Shown: one piece after another, positions 44,476 through 54,027 of the stretch
How the letters are laid out: each line of letters starts with the position of its first letter
Position numbering within the stretch: the stretch's first letter is position 1
Assembly (NCBI RefSeq): GCF_008629675.1
Contig: NZ_VWOX01000002.1
Location: 496,001 to 560,000, forward strand
Reading direction: 5' to 3'
Length of the DNA: 64,000 nt
Origin: Roseiconus nitratireducens
Lineage (GTDB): Bacteria > Planctomycetota > Planctomycetia > Pirellulales > Pirellulaceae
Translations under genes and position numbers: made by a program
The notes under the pieces: model-generated
What the model saw: the letters and a program-made list of their open reading frames with translations, nothing else
The model's database searches: none
Told to the model about the DNA's origin: nothing

Positions 44476-45291
44476 GTGAATCGTTTGCCCCGCCCCCGGA
44501 CCGTTTTTTTCTTCATCAAGCTGACGCTTTTGGGAACCGTGGTGTGGTTGCCCCCAGGGCGTGAAAGCATGGCGCAAGCCCCCGCGACGGGCGAGCAAGT
44601 CGCCGAACCGGCCGATGACGCCTCCACCAAATCGGATTCCGACGCCAAGGATGCAAAAAAAACCACTCCGGCCAAGACACCCTGGCGATCGCTGAAAGAT
44701 CACTGGAAGCCGTGTGAATTCGGAGGCGACGGAGAGATCAAAATCAAAGACGGCACAATCACCTTGGGATACGGATCTCCCCTGACCGGCGTCGTCTGGT
44801 CCGGTCCGGTGGGAAAGCCGGACGCCACCGATCAAACCGACGTCAAACCGGTCCCTCGCGACAACTACGAATTGCAGTGGGATTGCCGCCGTGACAAGGG
44901 CTTCGATTTCCTCTGCGCCTTCACCTTCCCGGTCGCCGACGAACACGTCAGTTTGGTTCTGGGCGGCTGGGGTGGCGGCATCACCGGCATCAGCAGCATC
45001 GACGGCCGCGATGCGAGCGACAACAACACCACGATGTTCCAGGCGTTCGAGAACGAACGTTGGTACCACGCCCGGGTGCGGGTGGAAACAACCAAGATCA
45101 CCGTCTGGATCGACGACACGCTGATCTTTGATCATCCCCGCGAAGGACATGATTTTGATATTCGATTTGAAATGGATCCCTGCACGCCCCTGGGGATCGC
45201 GAATTTTGAATCCGATTCCAGAATCCGCAACATACAGATCCGCAAGCTGGATCCGTCCGAACTGGCCAAGGCGGAGGACGCTCCGAAGTGA
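44476..45291 (+). CDS. Secreted DUF1080-like (laminin G-like fold) protein
   Basis: A 271-residue exported protein. A GTG start at 44476 gives a signal peptide ([19 protein letters not shown]) followed by a Lys/Asp/Thr-rich linker and a beta-sandwich domain with the DUF1080 pattern: [51 protein letters not shown] and the closing [22 protein letters not shown]1080 proteins include 3-keto-glycoside hydrolases and many sugar-binding proteins; catalytic residues are not obvious here. The stop overlaps the tadA start by four bases (GTGA), an odd pairing of a secreted protein with a tRNA editing enzyme that probably reflects compact arrangement only. Confidence 0.85.
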   Translation: MNRLPRPRTVFFFIKLTLLGTVVWLPPGRESMAQAPATGEQVAEPADDASTKSDSDAKDAKKTTPAKTPWRSLKDHWKPCEFGGDGEIKIKDGTITLGYGSPLTGVVWSGPVGKPDATDQTDVKPVPRDNYELQWDCRRDKGFDFLCAFTFPVADEHVSLVLGGWGGGITGISSIDGRDASDNNTTMFQAFENERWYHARVRVETTKITVWIDDTLIFDHPREGHDFDIRFEMDPCTPLGIANFESDSRIRNIQIRKLDPSELAKAEDAPK

Positions 45292-45764
45292 TCTCGCAGC
45301 AGCAGGTTGATGAGCACTTCATGGGGCGGGCTTTGGAACTTGCCCAACAAGCCGTCCAATCCGATGAGGTCCCGGTGGGAGCGGTGGTCGTCCACCAGCA
45401 CCAGATCATCGCAGCGGCGGCAAACCAACGTGAATCTCTGAAGGATCCGACCGCCCACGCCGAGATGATCGCCATCACTCAGGCCGCGGCGTCGCTGGGC
45501 GATTGGCGTCTGGAAAACACCACCCTGTACGTCACGCTGGAACCGTGCCCGATGTGTGCCGGGGCGATTCTCCAGGCGCGAGTGCCCCGCGTTGTTTACG
45601 GGGCAACGGATCGCAAGGCGGGGGCCGTCGCCAGCCTGTACCAGTTGCTTGATGACCCCCGACTGAATCATCGGGCCGAGGTGGTCGCCGGAGTGTTGGC
45701 GGCCCCGTGTGGCCAAATCTTGACGGACTTCTTCGCCTCCAAACGGGCCCTGGGCAAGAAGTAA
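45288..45764 (+). CDS. tadA: tRNA-specific adenosine deaminase
   Basis: A 158-residue deaminase that converts adenosine 34 to inosine in the anticodon of tRNA-Arg. Zinc ligands and the proton donor are His57-Ala-Glu59 (TAHAEMIAI) and Cys87/Cys90 in [11 protein letters not shown]. The segment [16 protein letters not shown] near the C-terminus is typical of TadA and separates it from guanine or cytosine deaminases. It starts with GTG overlapping the upstream stop by four bases. Length is normal. Confidence 0.95.
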   Translation: MISQQQVDEHFMGRALELAQQAVQSDEVPVGAVVVHQHQIIAAAANQRESLKDPTAHAEMIAITQAAASLGDWRLENTTLYVTLEPCPMCAGAILQARVPRVVYGATDRKAGAVASLYQLLDDPRLNHRAEVVAGVLAAPCGQILTDFFASKRALGKK

Positions 45765-46118
45765 ACCGCGAGAGTAGCGGCTGCCGTAGCAGATAGGAAC
45801 GCCTGGATTCGAGTCCAGTTTGGCGTGACCGCGAGCGAACCTTTCAGCCCCAAATCCCTGTCATTTGCGGCCAAAACCGCCTTTGGGCGGCCATGTGAAA
45901 CTGTAACGGTTCGAAAGATTCTCGGACTTTTGCCACTTCTGGCGATAATCGGACTAAGCCCCGGTAACCGCCCCGTCCGATAAGACCGTCACGACCGAAT
46001 CTTTGTGGACAGACACGCGGAAATTCGGCACATGCACCATACGAAGGTTGTTGGCGGGCTGGCTCCAGTCCTTCCCGGCAACCGATACGGACGACTTCAT
46101 TAAGACGGTGGACCAGCG
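45765..46118. other. Intergenic region upstream of the BBP7-like gene
   Basis: About 350 bases with no supported gene. A short hairpin, CCGCC-TTTG-GGCGG at 45877-45890, is not followed by a T run. The promoter of the downstream outer membrane protein gene is expected here, but I cannot pick out reliable -35 and -10 boxes. Confidence 0.4.
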
Positions 46119-47318
46119 ATGTCGGTACGGAAGCTGACGGCTAAGATTTTCGGATCCCTCGTGATGCTGTGCGGGATGGCTTCGGCCCAAGCCCAAGAGC
46201 ACGTTCCTCCGGCGGATCCATTTGCGTTCGACCCCGATTGGCGTTGGTTCGAGCCGATCTACGACATGGATTTGGCGGACATGAAGCCAAAACATCGTGC
46301 CAACACGGGCTGGTTCGCAACCTACGACCGGTTGAACCTGTACGGCTCCCGCCCGGAATTGGCGGATCCGAACCACGGCGAAACCAAGATGGACAGCGGT
46401 TGGGGTCACCGCTATGAAATCGGTTACATGCTGCCCGACGAAGACAACGGCTGGTTGTTCAGCTGGGTCGACGCCGACGTCGGCCAGTTCTTCACGGTGC
46501 GTCGAGAACGCTTGAACCGAGCCAACCTGGACGAGTTGGACGGCGGCGCGACCAACCCCGCCCCGCCGTTCGGCTTCGAGGCGATTCCGGGCGACGCCAA
46601 CAACATCGGCTACAACCGGCGGTTCATCGACATTCAGGACACCGAGAACGTGTTCGACTTTGACAGCTACGAATTGAGCAAGACGTGGCGGTTGGAGCCC
46701 TACCACTATGGTGGGATTCTGGAACCGATGATCGGCATCCGCTGGTTCCGCATCGAAGACCTCAATGCACGTCAAACGTTGATCAGTTCCAGCGATCCGC
46801 CGCTGATTCCCGGCGGCGACCCGCCGCTGATTGATATCTACGGATCCGCTGCCGAGCAACTGACCACGGCACAGGCCCGGACGGACAATGAAGCAATCAC
46901 CGGCCAAATCGGCTTCCGCTACACGAAGTTTCGCGACCGGTTCATGTTCTCATCCGACTTCCGCGTCTTCAGCGGTGCGAACTTTCAGTGCAGTCGCACC
47001 AACACCACGCAGGAAATCACGGTCTACCAAGACGATGATCCGGCGATCGGCGACGACGTCGAACGAATCATCAACTACGGAACCGAGCCGATTTACACCC
47101 GCAACGAAGAATTCCTGCTGGGCTTTGACGTCCGCGGTGAAATCGCCTACCAACTGACGCGTTCGATTTCGATTCGCGGCGGGTTCCAACTGATCGACGT
47201 CGCGGACGGACTGTGGCGGGGTGGCCCGCTGGACTTCCGCAATCCGGTCGCGGGCGGCGACAACGATCAGGACCTGCTGCTCTTCGGAGCGACATTCGGA
47301 CTGACACTGAATCGCTAA
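46119..47318 (+). CDS. BBP7-like outer membrane beta-barrel protein
   Basis: A 399-residue exported protein with a signal peptide ending at ASAQAQ. The body has alternating strands rich in Tyr, Trp and Phe and glycine turns (GWGHRYEIGYMLPDEDNGWL, LEPYHYGGILEPMIGIRWFR, EFLLGFDVRGEIAYQLTRSI) and ends with DLLLFGATFGLTLNR, a terminal strand as in outer membrane barrels. This is the pattern of the BBP7 family, a planctomycete group named after Blastopirellula/Rhodopirellula proteins. A Pro-rich insertion (SSDPPLIPGGDPPLI) contains a short duplication. A strong terminator follows. The transported substrate, if any, is unknown. Confidence 0.8.
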   Translation: MSVRKLTAKIFGSLVMLCGMASAQAQEHVPPADPFAFDPDWRWFEPIYDMDLADMKPKHRANTGWFATYDRLNLYGSRPELADPNHGETKMDSGWGHRYEIGYMLPDEDNGWLFSWVDADVGQFFTVRRERLNRANLDELDGGATNPAPPFGFEAIPGDANNIGYNRRFIDIQDTENVFDFDSYELSKTWRLEPYHYGGILEPMIGIRWFRIEDLNARQTLISSSDPPLIPGGDPPLIDIYGSAAEQLTTAQARTDNEAITGQIGFRYTKFRDRFMFSSDFRVFSGANFQCSRTNTTQEITVYQDDDPAIGDDVERIINYGTEPIYTRNEEFLLGFDVRGEIAYQLTRSISIRGGFQLIDVADGLWRGGPLDFRNPVAGGDNDQDLLLFGATFGLTLNR

Positions 47319-47350
47319 GCGATTCGGCAAATCCATGGTGCATGAGAAAA

Positions 47351-47383
47351 GCCGCGGCGGACTCGTTCCGTCGCGGCTTTTTT
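47351..47383 (+). terminator. Rho-independent terminator after the BBP7-like gene
   Basis: An 11-bp stem (GCCGCGGCGGA at 47351-47361 with TCCGTCGCGGC at 47367-47377, one G-T pair), a loop of five bases, then six T residues. It lies about 30 bases after the stop at 47318. An A run before the stem (47347-47350) makes it possibly bidirectional, which would also serve the minus-strand gene ending at 47431. Confidence 0.9.
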
Positions 47384-47430
47384 CGTGTTGCGACCTCAGC
47401 CGCGAATTTCATTTGGCCCCGAAAGAGCGG

Positions 47431-47655
47431 CTACGACTTCTCAGCAAGCTCGCGCAACTCTTCCAGCTCTTGACTCAGGCGGTGCCGCAACGGGCTTTCC
47501 GGCCGGAGCTCTTCGTCAAGCAGATCCTCCGCTTCATCAAATTTCCCTTCCCCACGGTTGGGGTCACTGATCAATTTGCGGAACATCTTCTCAACGGTGG
47601 CTTCAGTAAGCAAAACGGTAACCTCGCAAAGTTTCAAACGCGATCGCGTGTTCAT
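47431..47655 (-). CDS. Small conserved-looking acidic helical protein
   Basis: A 74-residue protein from the ATG at 47655 with no recognised domain. It is predicted helical and charged: FRKLISDPNRGEGKFDEAED, LLDEELRPESPLRHRLSQ and LEELRELAEKS. It lies on the same strand as and about 100 bases downstream of the glycosyltransferase gene and ends just before the terminator. The composition looks like coding sequence rather than noise, but the call is tentative. A longer frame begins at 47733. Confidence 0.55.
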   Translation of the reverse strand: MNTRSRLKLCEVTVLLTEATVEKMFRKLISDPNRGEGKFDEAEDLLDEELRPESPLRHRLSQELEELRELAEKS

Positions 47656-47761
47656 CCGGGTAATCACGCCGCGCGGGAGCGGCCCACGCGTTGTCCTCAA
47701 CTTTGATTCTAAGATCGCTGCGGTCTGCTGCAAGTGCTACCGGACATTCGCGTGGGTGAAT

Positions 47762-48466
47762 TCATCGGTACCACTGGTGCAGCCGCTGCTCGGAAACTCC
47801 GCAGGCGTGAAACAGCTGAATTCCCCAATTCTGCAACGTTTGACGCACAATTCCTCGCTTTTCCCAGCGACGAGCGCTGGTGTGGACTGGACCAACAAGC
47901 AACTGGGGCCAGGCGGAACGACGCAAGCGGATCGATAAATCCACGTCCTCCATCAGCGGTAGATCGGCGAAGCCGCCGACTTGATCGTAGAACGCTCGCG
48001 AGACGAACATCGCCTGATCCCCCATCGGCAGCCCGCGATAACGCACCCGGGCCGCGTTGCCGCGCTCCAGCGCCCGATACATCCACCCGTCCGCTCCGAT
48101 GCGTTGGCAAAATGCGCCCCAAAACCGTTGGCCTTCCTGCCCAACACGCGACGGTTCCATCGAATTCGCCCGTTGGACCAACTCCGGCAGACACGCGTCT
48201 GACAACCAACTGTCGGCGTGCAAGAACAGCAGGAATGCCCCCGTCGACGCCGCAGCACCGGCGCGCAGCTGTCGTCCGCGACCGCACGGCGAGGTGATCA
48301 CCGTGCCCCCGGTCCGCCTGGCGGCTTCCATGGTCCCGTCACTGCTGCCGCCGTCACACACAATGATCTCGCCCGCACCGTTCTGCCGCGCCGATTCGAT
48401 CGCCCGCACCACGTTCTCAGACTCGTTCAACGCCGGGATCACCACCGACACGTCTTCGGGGCTCAT
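47762..48466 (-). CDS. Glycosyltransferase family 2 (TIGR04283-like)
   Basis: A 234-residue cytoplasmic or membrane-peripheral transferase. The GT2 nucleotide-sugar fold shows as VSVVIPALNESENV, IIVCDGGSSDGTMEAA and the metal-binding LLFLHADSWL; GRGRQLRAGAAASTGA is typical of the TIGR04283 subgroup, some of whose members are linked to arsenosugar synthesis or to carotenoid and hopanoid clusters. The C-terminal segment MEDVDLSIRLRRSAWP holds the acceptor-side acidic residues. The ATG at 48466 overlaps the stop of the upstream permease by four bases. The substrate cannot be told. Confidence 0.9.
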   Translation of the reverse strand: MSPEDVSVVIPALNESENVVRAIESARQNGAGEIIVCDGGSSDGTMEAARRTGGTVITSPCGRGRQLRAGAAASTGAFLLFLHADSWLSDACLPELVQRANSMEPSRVGQEGQRFWGAFCQRIGADGWMYRALERGNAARVRYRGLPMGDQAMFVSRAFYDQVGGFADLPLMEDVDLSIRLRRSAWPQLLVGPVHTSARRWEKRGIVRQTLQNWGIQLFHACGVSEQRLHQWYR

Positions 48467-49605
48467 ACCGTTTCGACTTCGCGCAGGTGCACGTAGGCGA
48501 ACGGTCCCAAAATCAGCAGCGGCATCCAGGCCGCCATCGGAGGAGAGATCAGGTATCCGCCGCTGCCCATGGCACCGGCGATGGTCTTCAACGCGAAAAA
48601 GAAAACGACCGTGCCCAGGGCGGCGCCAATCATCATGAACAGATTGCGTCCGCGTCGATTGACCACCAATGGCAATCCCAGCAGGAACAGGGCAAAGTCC
48701 AGCGGGACACGGACGATCCGCTCATGCAACAAAACACTGGTGGCGGTGCTGTTGTGCACCGCCGGGTTGGTCAACCGGCGATACAGTTGCGCGCTGCTGC
48801 ACAACCGCGTCGATGACTGGTCGGTCTGCAGGATCTCGGTATTGATCGTGGTCGCCACAAAGCATTCCCCCGGCTGGATCCAGTCATGGTCCCGGCTGGT
48901 CATCAGGACCACGCGGTCAGCCATCTTTTTCGAAGCAAGCTGATCGACGCGTTCGGGCAAGCGAACTCCCCGCATCAGATAGCCCTGCGGATGCGTCGAA
49001 TCGGCGGAAAGCCACTGTGCCGACTTTGCCGCCAGGATCTCACCGAATTCTCCGTAGTCTCCGTCCAGCCTGAAATGCGGTGCGACAATCAGATTACTGC
49101 GGGGACGGATCGCTTCGCCCTCCAACAAGATCCCGCTCATCCGGTCATAGCTGGGCAGAATTGGTTGGGGGTCATCGCCGGACAAGTCTTTGCTTTTCAA
49201 GGCCAGCGCGTCGCGCATCGTCGGCAACAAAAACTCGCGGCTGGCCAACTGCACCAGCAAGATTAGCAACGCGGCAACGATCATCGATCGGAAAATGCGC
49301 CCGTGTGAAATGCCGGCGGACAGCGTCGCCGTCAGCTCGCCGGTCCGCCGCAGCCATCCGACGACGAACAGCAAGGCCATCAGCGAGATGATCGCCCCCG
49401 TCCAGTCGAACAACAGCAACAGATAGGGACCGTAGAAACTGGCCATCACGGAAACCAATCCGGTCCGCCGTTGGGCGGCCAGATCGACCAGATCGTTCAT
49501 GTTGGTGAACGCGTGAAAAACCACAAAGATGCCGGCCAGTGACGCGAAACAGACCGCGACGGTCCGAACAAACAGCACCAGGATGTAGCGATCGATCTTC
49601 GTCAC
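48463..49605 (-). CDS. LptF/LptG-type permease (YjgP/YjgQ family)
   Basis: A 380-residue protein with the layout of lipopolysaccharide export permeases: helices at the N-terminus (RYILVLFVRTVAVCFASLAG), around GPYLLLLFDWTGAIISLMAL and SMIVAALLILLVQLA, a periplasmic domain of roughly 150 residues, and C-terminal helices including VVNRRGRNLFMMIGAALGT. In Gram-negative bacteria LptF and LptG pair with the LptB ATPase to move LPS to the outer membrane. The start is a GTG at 49605 (VTKIDRY); the open frame extends to 49713 without a helix. It is coupled to the glycosyltransferase, consistent with a role in glycolipid synthesis and export. Only one such permease is visible here. Confidence 0.88.
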   Translation of the reverse strand: MTKIDRYILVLFVRTVAVCFASLAGIFVVFHAFTNMNDLVDLAAQRRTGLVSVMASFYGPYLLLLFDWTGAIISLMALLFVVGWLRRTGELTATLSAGISHGRIFRSMIVAALLILLVQLASREFLLPTMRDALALKSKDLSGDDPQPILPSYDRMSGILLEGEAIRPRSNLIVAPHFRLDGDYGEFGEILAAKSAQWLSADSTHPQGYLMRGVRLPERVDQLASKKMADRVVLMTSRDHDWIQPGECFVATTINTEILQTDQSSTRLCSSAQLYRRLTNPAVHNSTATSVLLHERIVRVPLDFALFLLGLPLVVNRRGRNLFMMIGAALGTVVFFFALKTIAGAMGSGGYLISPPMAAWMPLLILGPFAYVHLREVETV

Positions 49606-49913
49606 GGGGCAAATCAACGCGTCGGAAAGTGGTACCCAGCCTTGCCGGAAGATCCCAATTTCCCCCTTCAGAACGCAAGATCGAATGCCGGCCGAACTGG
49701 CTGCTCGCGGCAACGGACTGGGGACGCTTCCGGCATCCGTTTGCCTCGTTCCCGGGCTCCCGCCTGGGAACGCGCTGAGAACTGGCTCCGCCAGCGTCCT
49801 GTGCTGATCTCACCGCACGCACTGGTCGACGGGCGTCAAAACAGCCTTCGTGCCGGGGCGATCCTGCGAAGATTTCAGCCTCGCCCGCTGCGTTGCCCGT
49901 CTCTGCCCAGCGG
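49606..49913. other. Intergenic region with palindromes
   Basis: A 308-base gap between two minus-strand genes. Positions 49747-49794 hold two hairpins described separately. No gene is supported. Confidence 0.4.
49747..49794. repeat. REP-like palindromes of the GGC-TCC-GCC type
   Basis: An 11-bp stem, CGTTCCCGGGC with GCCTGGGAACG (one G-T pair, loop TCCC), at 49747-49772, and a second hairpin CTGGC-TCC-GCCAG at 49782-49794. The GGC-NNN-GCC core is the same as in the hairpins at 31272 and 31297. Confidence 0.7.
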
Positions 49914-50117
49914 CTATCGCTGCTCGCGGTAGGTGGACCAGCTGAGATAGATGAGGATGCCCCCCAGGACCACAAACGTGATGTCCATCATCAAACTCGC
50001 GTAACCCAGCGGGGCAAGCGACGTCATTCCCGCTAGTCCGGCGACCGCGTCAAGAAGAAACAGACTGACGACCAAGATCGACGCGACAAGGCTAAAAAGA
50101 CAAAGTGCCTTGGGCAT
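49914..50117 (-). CDS. Small two-helix membrane protein
   Basis: A 67-residue protein from the ATG at 50117, which has a GAGG eight bases upstream on the minus strand. It has two hydrophobic helices: ALCLFSLVASILVVSLFLLD and a second around YASLMMDITFVVLGGILIYL, ending in the polar WSTYREQR. I do not recognise a family. The ribosome site and clean helices make it a likely real gene. It stands alone, divergent from the aminotransferase gene. Confidence 0.65.
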   Translation of the reverse strand: MPKALCLFSLVASILVVSLFLLDAVAGLAGMTSLAPLGYASLMMDITFVVLGGILIYLSWSTYREQR

Positions 50118-50323
50118 CAAGCGAACCTCGAATACAGTCGGTGAAGGGGAAGTTTGCATCCGCGAGCATCCAATCGCGGGCATTTCGGGCCCGCAGTATA
50201 GTTAGGAAGTCTGGTCTTTCCCAAGCCTACGCTATATCGCTAGTTTACCGGGACCACAGATCGCCTAGCTTTGGCTCAATTTTTCTGTAAATTCCGTTTG
50301 GAGGGGCGTTTCGTCCACCCCAC

Positions 50324-51541
50324 ATGACCTCGACCACTGCTCAGCAGGGCTCCGACCCGCTGCTCGCGGCCGATCCCTGGCTTTGGTGGCGTCGCCAGAT
50401 GCCGGTCACCGAAAAGTGGGCTTACCTGGATCACGCCGCCGTGGGACCGTTGTCGCGGCCCGCCGCCGATGCGCTCCGAACCTATGCCGCCCAGGCGGAG
50501 ACCGAGGGCGATACCGTGTGGCCCCAGTGGGCCCGACGTGTGGAAACGCTGCGGGGCCAGTTTGCCGAGCTGGTGGGGACCGCCAGCGAAGAAATCTGCC
50601 TGGTCCCAAACACCTCGACCGGCATCAGTCTGGTCGCCGAAGGCTTCCCCTGGAAGCCAGGCGATTCGGTGGTGATCCCCGACGGTGAATTCCCCAGCAA
50701 TCTGTTCCCCTGGCAGAATCAGGGATCCCGCGGCGTCCAGCTGCGGGTCGTGCCGCGTCGAGACGGACGTGTCTTAGCCGATGACCTGTTTGCCCATGTC
50801 GACGACAGCACACGGTTGATCGCGCTGTCTTGGGTCGGCTATGGGAGCGGATTCCGCGCGGACTTGGACGAAATCGTCCGCCGCGCCCATGCCCGGGGCA
50901 TTTTGGTCTTTGTCGATGCCATCCAAGGCTTGGGCGTTTTTGACCTGGATCTGGGCCACACCGATGTGGATTTTCTAGCCGCCGATGGTCACAAGTGGAT
51001 GCTCGGCCCGGAAGGTTTGGGTGTCGCGGTGATCCGCAAACGGCACCTGGATACCCTGCGGTGCGCGACGGTGGGCTGGAACAGCGTTCGCAACACGTTC
51101 AACTACGCACAGCCGGAATTCACGCTCCGCCCGTCCGCGGCCCGATTTGAACCGGGTTCGGCTAACATGCCGGGATCGGCCGCGTTGAGCGCCAGCCTGG
51201 GAATCATTTTGGCGATTCGTCGGGCCCACGGTCCCAAGGCGATCGGCGATCGGGTGGTCTCCCTGGCATCGGGACTCACGGATCGATTGGCCGCCATCGG
51301 CGTGTCAACCCGGATGCCCGATGCCGACGCCCAACGGTCGGGGATCGTGACTTTCGAAGTCCCTGACCGAGACCCGGCCGAGGTCCGGCGACGCGCGCTC
51401 GATCAGGGTTGCGTGGTCAGTTGTCGCGATGGCGGCGTCCGAGCGGGAATCCACGCCTACAACGACTCAAGTGATTTGCAGCGCCTGGTCGATGCCGTTG
51501 CAAGTACCCCCACCGAATCATCTCCCGGACGAAGTCCATGA
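50324..51541 (+). CDS. Aminotransferase class V (cysteine desulfurase-like fold)
   Basis: A 405-residue PLP enzyme. The cofactor lysine is Lys224 in FLAADGHKWMLGPEGLG, with Asp198 (VFVDAIQGLG) for the pyridine nitrogen and the phosphate loop NTSTGISLVAEG. The N-terminal YLDHAAVGPLSRP is typical of the isopenicillin N epimerase and cysteine desulfurase group. The catalytic cysteine loop of true desulfurases is not clear in the expected C-terminal place, so the substrate is open. Its stop overlaps the start of coaD by four bases, so the two are translationally coupled. Confidence 0.9.
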   Translation: MTSTTAQQGSDPLLAADPWLWWRRQMPVTEKWAYLDHAAVGPLSRPAADALRTYAAQAETEGDTVWPQWARRVETLRGQFAELVGTASEEICLVPNTSTGISLVAEGFPWKPGDSVVIPDGEFPSNLFPWQNQGSRGVQLRVVPRRDGRVLADDLFAHVDDSTRLIALSWVGYGSGFRADLDEIVRRAHARGILVFVDAIQGLGVFDLDLGHTDVDFLAADGHKWMLGPEGLGVAVIRKRHLDTLRCATVGWNSVRNTFNYAQPEFTLRPSAARFEPGSANMPGSAALSASLGIILAIRRAHGPKAIGDRVVSLASGLTDRLAAIGVSTRMPDADAQRSGIVTFEVPDRDPAEVRRRALDQGCVVSCRDGGVRAGIHAYNDSSDLQRLVDAVASTPTESSPGRSP

Positions 51542-52041
51542 CTGTTCCCCGCATCGCGGTTTACACCGGTTCCTTCGATCCGATTACTTTGGGTCACCTG
51601 CACATCATCGATCGTGCCAGTCGCCTTTTCGATTCGTTGGTCATCGGCATCGGCATCAACGCCGCTAAGCAGTCCCTGTTCAGCCCCGACCAGCGACGTG
51701 ACCTGGTGTGCGCGGTCACCGACGATCTGGAAAACGTCAGCGTTCAATTCTTCGACGGGCTGGCGGTCGATTTCGTCCGTTCGCTGGGATCGCGAACCAT
51801 GGTCCGCGGCATTCGACCGCTGACCGACATCGCGGGCGAATTCACGATGATGATGGCCAACCGACAATTGGACGAAGAAATCGAAACCGTTTTCTTGATG
51901 GCCGACGAGCGATTCGCCCACGTCAGCAGTTCGCTGCTGAAGCAAATCGCCCGGGTCAGTGACGACGATTCCCAATTGGCAAAGTTCGTTCCACGAGAAA
52001 TCATCGCCCCGCTGCGCGAACGCATGCGTGACTGCTCGTGA
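51538..52041 (+). CDS. coaD: Phosphopantetheine adenylyltransferase
   Basis: A 167-residue enzyme for the fourth step of coenzyme A synthesis, transferring AMP from ATP to 4'-phosphopantetheine. The nucleotidyltransferase signature YTGSFDPITLGHLHII is intact, with MVRGIRPLTDIAGEFTMMMA and the closing SSSLLKQIA. Length is normal. It overlaps the aminotransferase gene by four bases. Confidence 0.96.
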   Translation: MTVPRIAVYTGSFDPITLGHLHIIDRASRLFDSLVIGIGINAAKQSLFSPDQRRDLVCAVTDDLENVSVQFFDGLAVDFVRSLGSRTMVRGIRPLTDIAGEFTMMMANRQLDEEIETVFLMADERFAHVSSSLLKQIARVSDDDSQLAKFVPREIIAPLRERMRDCS

Positions 52042-52159
52042 TTGCCGTTGCCGTCGGTTTGCGCCGCGGACGGCAGGGTGCTGCCGTCGCTTCGCCACTC
52101 GAGGGTGGGCGTCGCGATCCGTCTTCAGATCTGCCCTGTTCTGGCGACCGACAACAACC

Positions 52160-53005
52160 TCAGCCCAGGTATTGCGTCCGCAACGCCTCAAGCAACTCCA
52201 CCGCCTGGCCAATCTCCTGTTTCTGACGCACCGGGTCTTCGGGGATCTCACGTTCGATCGTCAGCGGACCGGTGTATCCGATCTCGAACAGGGTTTTCAG
52301 GTACAGCGGAATGTTGACGTCGCCCTTGCCCAACGGGACCTCCTTGCCGAAGGTCACCCCGGGCTCGTCGCTCCAGGTTCCGTCTTTGCAATGCACGCTG
52401 CGAATGTGGTGAGAAAGTTTTCGCAGGGCCGCAATCGGTTCCCCGGTTCCATAGAGAATCATGTTGGCGGGGTCGAAATTGATCTTCAGATTCTCGCAAC
52501 CGACCGAAGCCATGAATTCCAACAGTCCCTCGGCGGTTTCCTGGCCGGTTTCCAAGTGCAGGAACTGATCGTTGCCGGCGCAGTGGTCACACAACTGACT
52601 GGTGGCTTTGACCAATTGGTCATACAACGCCGTCGACGCGTCTTCGGGAATAAAGCCCAGGTGCAGCGCCACCGCGTCGCAACCGAGATGCTTGGTAAAG
52701 TCCGCGATCTGCCGCATCTCGTCCAACCGGCTCTGACGCGTTTTGTGCGGCACCAAACCGATCGTTTTCTTGACCGTCGGAATGTCCGCATAGCTTTCGC
52801 CATCGAAGCCGCCGAAGACGGCGGTGCAGCGTACGCCCAGATCATCCAGTTGCTTGCGAAGACCTTGCGCTGTTTTCTGATCGCGTTTGTCCCCGTGGGG
52901 AGCATGCAGCTGGATGGTCGGTAACCCCAGTTCCTCGATCACGTTCCATTTCACACCCAGTCCGGCATCCACCGACGCAAAAACACCAATCGGCCAAGCT
53001 TCCAT
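52160..53005 (-). CDS. Sugar phosphate isomerase/epimerase family protein
   Basis: A 281-residue TIM-barrel protein of the xylose isomerase-like group. Motifs are LPTIQLHAPHGDKRD, FLHLETGQETAEGLLEFMA (ligand Glu), NLKINFDPANMILYGTGEP (Asp), IRSVHCKDGTW (His) and GPLTIEREIPED (Glu), the complete set of metal ligands. The ATG at 53005 fits the start of the barrel; the open frame from 53071 adds residues without similarity. It is the last gene of a minus-strand run with a second isomerase (53107-54021) and a gene of unknown function upstream. The substrate is unknown. Confidence 0.88.
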   Translation of the reverse strand: MEAWPIGVFASVDAGLGVKWNVIEELGLPTIQLHAPHGDKRDQKTAQGLRKQLDDLGVRCTAVFGGFDGESYADIPTVKKTIGLVPHKTRQSRLDEMRQIADFTKHLGCDAVALHLGFIPEDASTALYDQLVKATSQLCDHCAGNDQFLHLETGQETAEGLLEFMASVGCENLKINFDPANMILYGTGEPIAALRKLSHHIRSVHCKDGTWSDEPGVTFGKEVPLGKGDVNIPLYLKTLFEIGYTGPLTIEREIPEDPVRQKQEIGQAVELLEALRTQYLG

Positions 53006-53106
53006 TTGTCTATTCCGTGAGAGGACCTGTGCCCAAATGCCGAAGCCGCCGACAAGGCGGGTCCGTGGCATGGGGCGAGATTCGAATCAATCAGATTGCC
53101 GCGAAG

Positions 53107-54021
53107 TCAAACGACATAGCTTCGCAAGAAGTTGTAACTTTGCTGGAGCGCACGAAGGCAATTCTGGTCAGAACCCTCGTAGGCGCGATCTTCCACTTCG
53201 ACGCATACCGGTCCGTCGTACCCCGTATCGGTCAGGGTGGAGAAAAACTTCCCCCAATCGACGTCTCCCATTCCGGGCAGCTTGGGCGAATGGTATTCGT
53301 TGGGGTTGGCCAGAATCCCGACACGATCCAGCCTCGCGCGATCGACCCGCACGTCTTTGGCATGGATGTGGAACAGTTTGTCGGCAAACTCACGCATCGG
53401 TGACAGATAGTCCATCTGCTGGAAGATCATGTGCGACGGATCGTAGTTCAGTCCGAAATGGTCGCTGTTGATGTCATCGAACATCCGTTGCCAAATGGCC
53501 GGCGAATGCGCCAGATTCTTCCCCGCGGGCCATTCATCGTTGGTAAAGAACATTGGACAGTTTTCGATTCCCACGCGGACCTGATGTTTCTCCGCATGCT
53601 CGATGATCGGTTTCCAGACCTCCAAAAACCGTGGCCAGTTGTCGTCGACGTTTTTCGTCCAATCACGCCCCACAAACGTGTTCATCTTGCCGATCCCCAG
53701 CTTCGACGCGGCTTCGATGACCGCCAGGATTTGAGCCACCGAACGCTCAGACTCCTCCGAATCGGGCGTCAACGGATTCGGGTAATATCCCAGGGCACTG
53801 ATCCGAACCCCGGCTTCGTCCTGCCGGTTGCGGATTTGGTCGACGGTGGTGGGATCCAGCGAAGCGACATCGATGTGAGTGATCCCGGCGTACCGCCGCG
53901 TCGCCTTTCCCTTCGGCCAACACATCACCTCGATACACTCGTAACCGATCTGTTGCGCCGTCCGCAGGACGCCTTCAAGATCCAGGTCGGGCAAGATCGC
54001 CGTCATGAAACCAAGTTGCAT
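53107..54021 (-). CDS. Sugar phosphate isomerase/epimerase family protein
   Basis: A 304-residue barrel protein of the same superfamily as its neighbour but a different subgroup: [60 protein letters not shown] (Glu), [18 protein letters not shown] (Asp), [19 protein letters not shown] (His) and [19 protein letters not shown] (Glu). The Trp-Pro-Lys segment and EDRAYEG ending resemble inositol or glucose isomerase-like proteins of planctomycetes. It starts six bases after the stop of the unknown gene at 54028, so they share an mRNA. Confidence 0.88.
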   Translation of the reverse strand: MQLGFMTAILPDLDLEGVLRTAQQIGYECIEVMCWPKGKATRRYAGITHIDVASLDPTTVDQIRNRQDEAGVRISALGYYPNPLTPDSEESERSVAQILAVIEAASKLGIGKMNTFVGRDWTKNVDDNWPRFLEVWKPIIEHAEKHQVRVGIENCPMFFTNDEWPAGKNLAHSPAIWQRMFDDINSDHFGLNYDPSHMIFQQMDYLSPMREFADKLFHIHAKDVRVDRARLDRVGILANPNEYHSPKLPGMGDVDWGKFFSTLTDTGYDGPVCVEVEDRAYEGSDQNCLRALQQSYNFLRSYVV

Positions 54022-54027
54022 CGGTGC

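Noticed and set aside
45877..45890. Hairpin CCGCC-TTTG-GGCGG as a terminator for tadA
   Set aside because: It is more than 100 bases after the stop and has no T run.
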